From Pomacea canaliculata (Eukaryota; Mollusca; Gastropoda; Architaenioglossa; Ampullariidae): a stretch of DNA of 64,000 nt. The notes beneath the pieces were generated by a model, which searched no databases, was not told where the DNA came from, and was given only the letters and a program-made list of their open reading frames with translations. The position numbers and the translations under genes are program-made. This document shows positions 56,662 through 64,000 of the stretch, piece by piece. The stretch lies in the NCBI RefSeq assembly GCF_003073045.1, contig NC_037592.1:42527760-42591759 (forward strand), in the 5' to 3' direction. The number at the start of each line of letters is the position of its first letter. The stretch's first letter is position 1.

Positions 56662-59600
56662 ATGGCGGCAATATGGGGAATTGCGGTTGTGGCCACTACA
56701 TTTAAGCTTTTGCTGATTCCCTCGTAGTCAGTTACTTCTCATTGTTACTTTATTACTTCATTTTAGAGCTGTTGGAATATATTGCAACAATTTTTTATCA
56801 CATTAGAAGAGTGATGTCATAGGAAAAGTTAAGTATTGACACGTGGCAGGCTACAAGACGTTGTTTGCTGTTGGATCATCTTGTTGGAATTATATAATAT
56901 ATAGACATCCCTTTCAATCTGTTTCGTTATAATAATCATAAAGAAAAGTGAAATAGCTCATTGATATTAATGTGCATGTGAGTGGTTGCTCAAATGACAG
57001 ATGCGCTTGCTCATTGAATTCTTTTAGCCTCAATTAAGCGAAGTGTTTCACTTCGATGAAATGCTACGCAAATAAATAATAATGTACTGATTAAAAATTA
57101 AGACAAAGAAGTAGTAAAAGCGTTTTCCGTATAGTGGGGCTAAGCATCAATTTATTTTCTTATTCATAAATCAAGTGCACTTTGAAAGTAATATAACAAA
57201 CTAAAATTCTCTTTCAAAATATACGTTCTCTTTGCTTTAAACAAGACCAGTTCCGAGTATTTATAATCATAAGCTTCGTGTATTTCATTTTAAATCAGAT
57301 CAAGTCGTTAGATAACTATAAGCAGCTTTATCCATATTTTCTCGCTTTTGAAATGTTTCAGCTATTCCACAGATTTTGAAGTTCACAGAAACTGGCTTGC
57401 AATAACACATAGTCTTCCGTTGAGCAAGTGGTACTATGAGGTAGATTATTACAGTTTAGATTTTTTTCTACTTCATTTATTCATCTTTTCCACTCATTCT
57501 TCAAAGGAATTTGACAAAAGTGTGCTATTAATTGATCTGTGGATGTTTGGTGGCATAATAAAACGTATTATTCTTACTATCATCAGTAAGAAATGCAAGT
57601 TTTTTTTATATTATAATGTATATAGTTATTTTGCAATATGGCTTCAATCTGGTCCTACGCATAAGAAAAGTCCATAAGACTAACTATTTCATATTTGTGT
57701 GCAGAAAACATCAGAGTGGACATTGGACTACCCACCATTTTTTGCATGGTTTGAGTTTTACCTTTCACAGGTGGGCAGGTACTTTGATCCACAGATGTTA
57801 GTTATTTCTAAGGACAGCTATGCCAGCAATGCTACAGTTTTGTTCCAGCGCCTTTCAGTTATAGTGGCAGACTTTCTCTATATATATGCAGTTAAAGAGT
57901 AAGTATTTTTTCACTCTAGTTGAAATTAGGTATTTTATATATATTTTTTTTAAATCAGATGATAAAATAGTTTTATAGTTTCTTTTGTAGTTTTAATTGT
58001 GACAACACAGTTTCAAAGGCCAATTGTGTTGAAAAAAAAAAAGGATATTACCAGAGGACATTGTAGCTTAAATTATGTGGGTGTTCCTGCATTACAACTC
58101 ATTAAAAGATCTGCAGCATAAAAGTAGTGTTACACTAGCAAGATCTGGTACAGGAAGAACAAAAAAGGTGATACTTGTAGTAACTTAGAAAGTGACTAAG
58201 TATAGTAAGAATATTCTATGTTACTGTAGTAGGCTTGTATTCACGGATCTCAATAATTTACCCATGGGTAAAATTGCCCAAACCTTGGTAAGAAACCATC
58301 TGACAGGTAAACTAACTCCTGATTCATGAACTGCAGAAAGTTACGTAACTGACAGCATAGCAGTTATTCTTCCAAAAGGGGTGGCATTGTGCATGCATTT
58401 TAGGGTCAGATTGAAACTTGCCACTAAAAGGAGAAACATAAAAAAAAAGCAAAATGCAAAAAAGGAGTTACAGAAAGTCAAATTTATTTCTTTTAATAAA
58501 AATGTTCCACAAGCAAGTATAATTGTAATAATAATAAATGATTTATGTAGCACATGATCACGCTTATGAAGGAGCATGCTTTCAGTGCTTAAGAAAAAAA
58601 AAAAACAAGACATGGACAAACGAGTAACAGAAAGATGAACAACAGCATTTACAAAGTACTACACAGAAGATGCAAAGAGGAATAACATTAATCTGCAGAG
58701 GCTGACAAGCAAGGTGGACCAGTCAATAGACATCAAAGAAGTGAGAGTAAGCATTCCTAGAAGGACCAGCATTTTGTGGAATGTTATTAGTAATGCTCAT
58801 GGAAGAGCTGTGTTTTTAATTCACTTTTAAAGGATTTGATGGTCAGTCAGTGGAAGATATGGATGGGCAGAGTATTTTGCTGCGCAATAGCTAAAAAGCA
58901 GGTGACCATATGTTGTTTTTTTTAGTCACAAGGATACCATATGATCAGTCATAGAGCGGAGTTGTCTGGCTGGGATGTGGGAGGTGAGAAATTCAGAGAA
59001 ATAGGCAGGACAGGAGCCTGCTAAGAAATTGAAGCACAGCACAGACAGCTTGCACTGAATGCAATCATGGCTGGATAGCAGTGCAGAGAATGAAGGAGAG
59101 TTACAGTAATTGAGCCTAGATAGAACAAACAGACAAGAGCGTCGGAAGCAAGTGTAGAGAGAACATACCTGATGGCACTGATCTTTCACAGGCAGACTGG
59201 CAGAGAGATGAAATGTCTATCAAATCTCATGTCAGCAGCGATGATGAATCCAAGAATTCTGATGGATGATGCATACATGATGTTAGTCTTAGCTAATTTG
59301 ATTTATTTGGGCAAATTGATGAGTGATGAAAATTTATCCCAACAATTCTGGGGTGACAAAGAGTATTAAGGGGAGAGCATTAAAGTAACAGAAGAGTTAA
59401 GGGGAGGGAGGGGTTAAAGAAAAAGAAGCAGGCTTTCAAGGACAGAGACAGGTAGGCACTAAAGGCAGAATCACAAACAGGAGGCAGGAATGTAAAAAGA
59501 AGGTCAAGAAGAATTTTCTAGAGCAGAATATAAAAAAAACATAGGATGAAATAAAAACTGATGAGTGGGCACTAGGGCAAACAATGAGTATGCAGATAAA

Positions 59601-62600
59601 CTGAATGCATTTTTTGTTGTTACTGCTATGATTTTACAGCAGAAAGACACAAGCTGTGGGATAATCTTACTAATGCTGTAAAAGAGGAAAGAGGAGTGGT
59701 AGTTTTCAATGAGATTACATAGGAGGTGATGCATTGACAGCTTAACAAGGTGAACACTCATAAGACTAGCTGAGGGAGGATCTCAATAATGCTATAGAAG
59801 AGGATAGGGGAGTGGAAGTTTTCACTGACAGCTTGACAAGGTGAATTTTCATAAGACAAAATTAAGCTCTCTGACTAGCTTGCCAAAATTCTAAGTATTA
59901 TTTTTAACAATGTTAGCTATCATCCCATATCGGTCGGTAAACTGTAATGTTAGCTGTCGTCCGGGGCTGCCGAGAGCCAGCATGGGCCCAGGATAGACGA
60001 TCTCCCTGGGCCCCTTGTTATTGTAATCATCAATTACTTTGCCAGTATATAATATGTTTACAATTTGATTGTCAATATTTGCATTTCATGCAGTAAAGTA
60101 ATATAGACTGCAAACATTAGGACAAGTACACTAGGATCTACATCAGTGGTTCTCAAAGCGTGGTCCGTGGACCACTAGTGGTCCGTGGGCATAAGTCAGG
60201 TGGTCCGCGGCTGACAGTCGTCATATGTCAGCAAAGGCCCTTGGTCACCCAAGGTTTATTGTTAGGATAAAACATAAACTGCTTTGATGGAACGGTGCAA
60301 TCTACACTTTTTTGCTCCTAACTTTATACTCCTAACTGTGTGTTAAATGTCTGTATGAGTATGTATTCCTGCCCTTGTGAGTGAAGACAAATTTCTGTCC
60401 TGGGTATCCTCGACAGACAATAAAGTCTGTTTTGATTTTGATTTGATTTGATTTGATTTGATTAAATTCAGTGAGAACAGTATTTACCAAACAGTTCTGT
60501 ACCAGAACCATATCTGTCCAGTTTATTTGTTAGAGCTAGAAAAATTTATATTCCACTTCATTTCAACTATATCAGTTATGTACCACTATATCCAGTGTAT
60601 TTGTTAGGACTAGTAAAACAATTTGGATAGGCCTACTTGACTCCATGAATAGTGGTTTTGAGCTAATATTTCTGGTTAGCTGATATTTTGAACAATACCA
60701 GAAATTTATACTTAAATATTACATGATGAGTGAGATACTTTGAACAATACAACAGTTTTATATACTGTATGTAATCAATATTATGGAATACATTCTTTTT
60801 CAGATTTGTCAATAAATGCTTAAAAGTGAAGCAGAAGGAAGTAGAGGATGTCTTTATTCACCCAAAATCAATAACAGCAGTGCTTCTCATAGCAAATTTT
60901 GGCCTTTTCATTGTTGATCATATCCTTTTCTGTTGAAACTGACTTTCTTTAGTTTTAAAAATCATTTTTGGTATTCCCAGTAGCACCCTTAACCTGTAAA
61001 TGTTGTTGATAGTATCTCTTACCTCATTATTCTTGATCATATCTTTCACTGACTATACAAGTCTGATATTGCTTCCTATTGTGCCATTGTATTATAGAAC
61101 TTTCTACAGACCCAAGAAAGAGTGTATTGTGTTTTATTTAACATCCTCTAATTTGTATGTATCGTTGATAAAATGTTTCAATATTTTTATTTGTACCTTC
61201 AGTCTGTGCCTGTTACTCGTTGTTCCTGTTGGATTATGTGCTTTGCATAAGAAAATAGCAGCAGGGCGTTTTTTAAAAACAAAAATTCTTAACATTTTCC
61301 AGACATTCATTTTCAATATAATGGATTTTTAAGTGGAATTTTTCTTCTTTCAATAGTTCGAATTTACGAGGTAAGTGTGAGTTTTGTGCTTACATAAAAA
61401 GTTCACCTCTCAACCCTACTTCACATTCCACTGATTTTTTCAGAACAGGAAGCCCGAGACCATGTCATAGTTACCTGTATCCTTCTGTAAGTCGAATTAA
61501 TGTTGTAAAATCTAGTTGTTGAGGCCTAATCCTGACCACTGCTTGAATTCACTGGAATGTTCAATTTGAAGACATTAGGTTGAAATCAAGTGTGATTATA
61601 ATTGTGAGTGTGAAAATTTGGCTTAGTGTATATATATCATTTGCATAACCCCCCTCCCCCATCTATGTTCTACTTCAAGTTACCACACTGTGTGTTTGAT
61701 GAATATTTCAAGTGTGTTTTAAACTCAGGTAGCACTTGAATACTGTTAAAGGGTATATTTCAATGTTGTCCTTCATTGAGGAAACTAATACATCATGACC
61801 TGGACAATTAAAGGCAAAGGTTTTTTTGTTGTTGAATGAATGTGCTTGTCCTAAGTGAGCTTAATTTAAAATGCAAATGTTCCAAGTAAATATAGTGGCA
61901 TCTGTTCATGATAGCATTAATGTCCAATTCTTTTATGTTCAGAAAAATTTCAAAATGTGAATATGATTTTTACACAATATTTGCAAACTGAAAAATATTA
62001 AATGCAAATTCCTCCATATGATTTGCAGGGCCGTAGTTTGGAAGGTGCTTTCTGGTTCTCAGCCTTGCTTAATTTCAAGCATATCTACCTGTATGTTGCA
62101 CCTGCCTACTTTGTCTACTTGCTGAGGTGCTACTGCTTTTCCAGTAAACAAGGTAATTAAGATGAAATGTTTTTTTTACACAAAGAAGGTTGTTTTATAA
62201 TTACATGATAATAGTCCTTAGCAACCATTAGTATTTAGCATTCCACTGACATGAGCCTTTTGTCTGCAGATGGCCGGATTGACTGGAATTCATTTTCCTG
62301 TAAGAAGCTGTTGAGTTTGGGTCTTGTTGTCACTGCAGTGTTTTCTGTGTCTTTTGGACCATTCTTGTTGCTGGTAAGAAGCACACTGTACACTTGTTTA
62401 ATAAAAATAAATCAGTGAACTAAAATTGTGAATTCATGTGCACAAGCTACAGAACTGCATATTGCAGCATGATGACTGTATAAAGTGTGTGGATCTATAT
62501 AAAAAAATATTACGTTTGTGTAAAATGGGTACAAATATTTGGCTGACATTTTGTCGGGTTTTTATTATTACTCATTGTGGTCTCTCAGTTCCCTGCCCAG

Positions 62601-64000
62601 TCTGGTGGCACAACAGTTAGCACCTGTCACCAATACAGGGAAGGTTGGCTGTTCCATGCTCAACTTTTGTCTCAGACACACTGTTCTTTCTCTGCATCTG
62701 TTTACAGCCTTGCTGGCTCAGCGTAAAACACCAGTTTCCTACCCACCCATCTCTTTGGTGACAGGCTTGTGGTGTGTGCCTGTCCATGCTTGCATGTGCA
62801 CTCAGGCATATGTGAAAGAAACTTTGGTGTTCTATAAATCCTTTATGTGTTTCCTTTAATGTGATACTTTGAATTAATAATAATAATAATGGGTACTTAT
62901 AATGCACAGCATCACGACCAAGATAGATTACACTATAAATGATAAATGAAAGATAAACAGTGGATGGTGAGTTACATATAAGCACACTGAACAACATAAA
63001 GATAAGGTACAAGAGTAGAATGTAAAGCAATGGATGAAGATATGAAGAGATGTAGATACTATAAACAGTGTAAGATGGAGTCATTACATGATGGTTGGCA
63101 TCACAATCAGTATTACCAGGGAGTTAAGAAGTTAGGTGTGCTATGAATGCTTTGTGTGTTTCCTTAATGGGAATCTTTGAATTTTCAGGGTCAGCTTCCT
63201 CAGGTGATGTCCCAACTATTTCCATTCAAGCGAGGCCTGAGTCATGCATACTGGGCACCAAATTTGTGGGCTCTCTATAATGCTGCTGATAAAGCCAGCG
63301 TTTTAGCTGGTGATTTCTTTAAATAAACATATTGAAAGACTGCTTACAGATGCACATTATTTTGAGCCTAGTTGATTAGTATCCTGTGCTGAGGTTACAC
63401 TAATGCACAATTATTGCTTCAAACTTTTATTGTAGGTTGCATAACCTAAAGCCTTGCATCCACACAAATTTTACTGGCATATATATAAATGTGTTCTGGC
63501 ACTTGGAAAACATTTTTGACAAGTGATCCTCAAACCTAGTAAATGTCAGTGATGATAAGCTTTATTGTCAACCAATTGTGATGCTAACTCTAAATTTTGT
63601 TATGAGATGTAGAAGCACATTATGATCCAGCATTGTAAACCACATGGACTGAAAATGGTGGTTGTAGTTTTCTCTTGTGAATAAGATAATGAACAGAGTA
63701 CAAAGAAGGGAATCAGAGTCAGTGATAAAAAAATTGTAGACCATGGACATTTTTCTCTTTTTCTTGAAGCAGTTACTGCAAATTTAGATACTTTTGCTAG
63801 TCATAGACAGTGATCTAATTCGCTATTTTCAGATAAGCTTATGCTAATACTAATGACATTTTGAAATGGTTAATAAATGTGTTATCTCAGGACCACAATT
63901 CTGGAAAGACAAAAATATGTGGAGATGTTATTTTTTGTTCAAACAGGAGTGAAATTAAAGCTGCTGTCTCCAGATGTCTTGCCACAAGCCTCCATGACAG
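56662..64000 (+). CDS. ALG8: ALG8 alpha-1,3-glucosyltransferase, 5' part (9 exons, runs off window)
   Basis: Multi-pass ER enzyme that adds the second glucose, from dolichyl-phosphate glucose, to the lipid-linked oligosaccharide used in N-glycosylation. Exons: 56662-56723, 57362-57440, 57705-57898, 60804-60919, 61303-61370, 62029-62152, 62270-62373, 63189-63309, 63947 onward. All phases agree. Seen: N-terminal hydrophobic helix; [18 protein letters not shown] in the lumenal loop; [15 protein letters not shown], a family hallmark; [24 protein letters not shown] across the exon 4/5 join; [57 protein letters not shown] in the last visible exon. About 307 of roughly 525 expected residues are inside the window. 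ALG8 rather than its paralogue ALG6 because the wording follows human ALG8 nearly throughout. Intron 4 has U12-type signals with AT-AG ends. Intron 3 holds CR1-like LINE and hAT debris. Confidence 0.95.
58510..59200 (-). mobile_element. CR1-group LINE 3' end
   Basis: Minus-strand text [40 protein letters not shown] and HIPARQLRS, then a 3' UTR ending in an ATT repeat at 58530. ALG8 intron 3. Decayed. Confidence 0.7.
59940..60140 (+). repeat. Dispersed repeat shared with 53.43-53.60 kb
   Basis: Second copy; starts near CCGGGGCTGCCGAGAGCC, a word that could be a transposon end. ALG8 intron 3. Confidence 0.5.
60144..60260 (+). mobile_element. hAT element end (CAGTGGTTCTCAAAG)
   Basis: The start CAGTGGTTCTCAAAGCGTGG is a widespread hAT terminal sequence, followed by GTGGTCCG repeats. 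No opposite end is visible before the TTTGA-repeat tail near 60430-60466, so the copy looks truncated. Confidence 0.5.
60433..60466. repeat. TTTGA pentanucleotide repeat
   Basis: About six units of GATTT following ACAATAAAGTCTG, the usual look of a short retroposon tail. The source element upstream is not recognised. Confidence 0.7.
60920..61302 (+). other. U12-type AT-AG intron in ALG8
   Basis: The intron starts ATATCCTTTT, the textbook U12 5' splice site, and near its end has TTCTTAAC, a U12 branch-site match, followed about ten bases later by CCAG. Joining at 60919/61303 restores D-H-I-H-F-Q-Y-N-G as in human ALG8. A GT donor in this region cannot do so. Confidence 0.8.
62597..62745 (+). 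mobile_element. tRNA-derived SINE
   Basis: TGGTGGCACAACAGTTAGC head; tail GCGTAAAACACCAG then C-rich. ALG8 intron 7. Confidence 0.75.
62870..63090 (-). mobile_element. Probable LINE 3' end with ATT repeat
   Basis: A run of ATA/AAT triplets followed by GGGTACTTATAATGCACAGC, similar in plan to LINE C tails. ALG8 intron 7. Confidence 0.35.

Noticed and set aside
63310-63324. Reading ALG8 exon 8 through to the TAA as a natural C-terminus
   Set aside because: A GT donor at 63310 and an in-phase exon at 63947 continue the ALG8 sequence, so the stop is intronic.

Overview
This is intron-rich, AT-rich animal DNA, most likely from a mollusc and probably a gastropod. The basis is five spliced, animal-type nuclear genes, ATG-rich intergenic DNA, a multicopy tRNA-derived SINE, several LINE families and many small TIR transposons. 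The species cannot be named from sequence alone. All exon models were read by hand from splice sites, phase agreement and remembered family sequences; no alignment was run.

Layout. 0-10 kb: gene-poor, with LINE and SINE debris and one CpG-rich, CAG-rich patch. 10.1-14.1 kb (minus): a complete gamma/delta/zeta-type sarcoglycan in 7 coding exons. 14.4-19.4 kb: LINE remains, a mariner-type MITE, tandem repeats, a CpG-rich block and a 226-bp MITE. 19.5-38.7 kb (plus): a TUSC3/MAGT1 (OST3-family) gene in 11 exons. Its large introns hold a 3.76-kb Kolobok transposon with TTAA target duplications, a piggyBac remnant, and LINEs nested in one another. 39.3-49.6 kb (minus): an F-box protein gene, convergent with TUSC3. 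50.5-54.2 kb (plus): mitochondrial ribosomal protein L30, divergent from the F-box gene. 56.7-64 kb (plus): ALG8, running off the window end.

Two of the genes act in one ER pathway. ALG8 adds the second glucose to the lipid-linked oligosaccharide, and TUSC3/MAGT1 is the oxidoreductase subunit of the oligosaccharyltransferase that transfers that glycan. Sarcoglycans are substrates of the pathway. Both pathway genes carry a copy of the same 226-bp MITE about 170-220 bp upstream of the start codon.

Items most worth a second look: a U12-type AT-AG intron in ALG8; an apparently whole spliced accessory gene lying antisense to a decayed transposase inside the Kolobok element; the shared promoter-proximal MITE; a candidate alternative last exon in TUSC3 that mirrors vertebrate TUSC3 tails; a tandemly duplicated splice acceptor plus exon start in the F-box gene; and a perfect 30-bp hairpin in TUSC3 intron 1.
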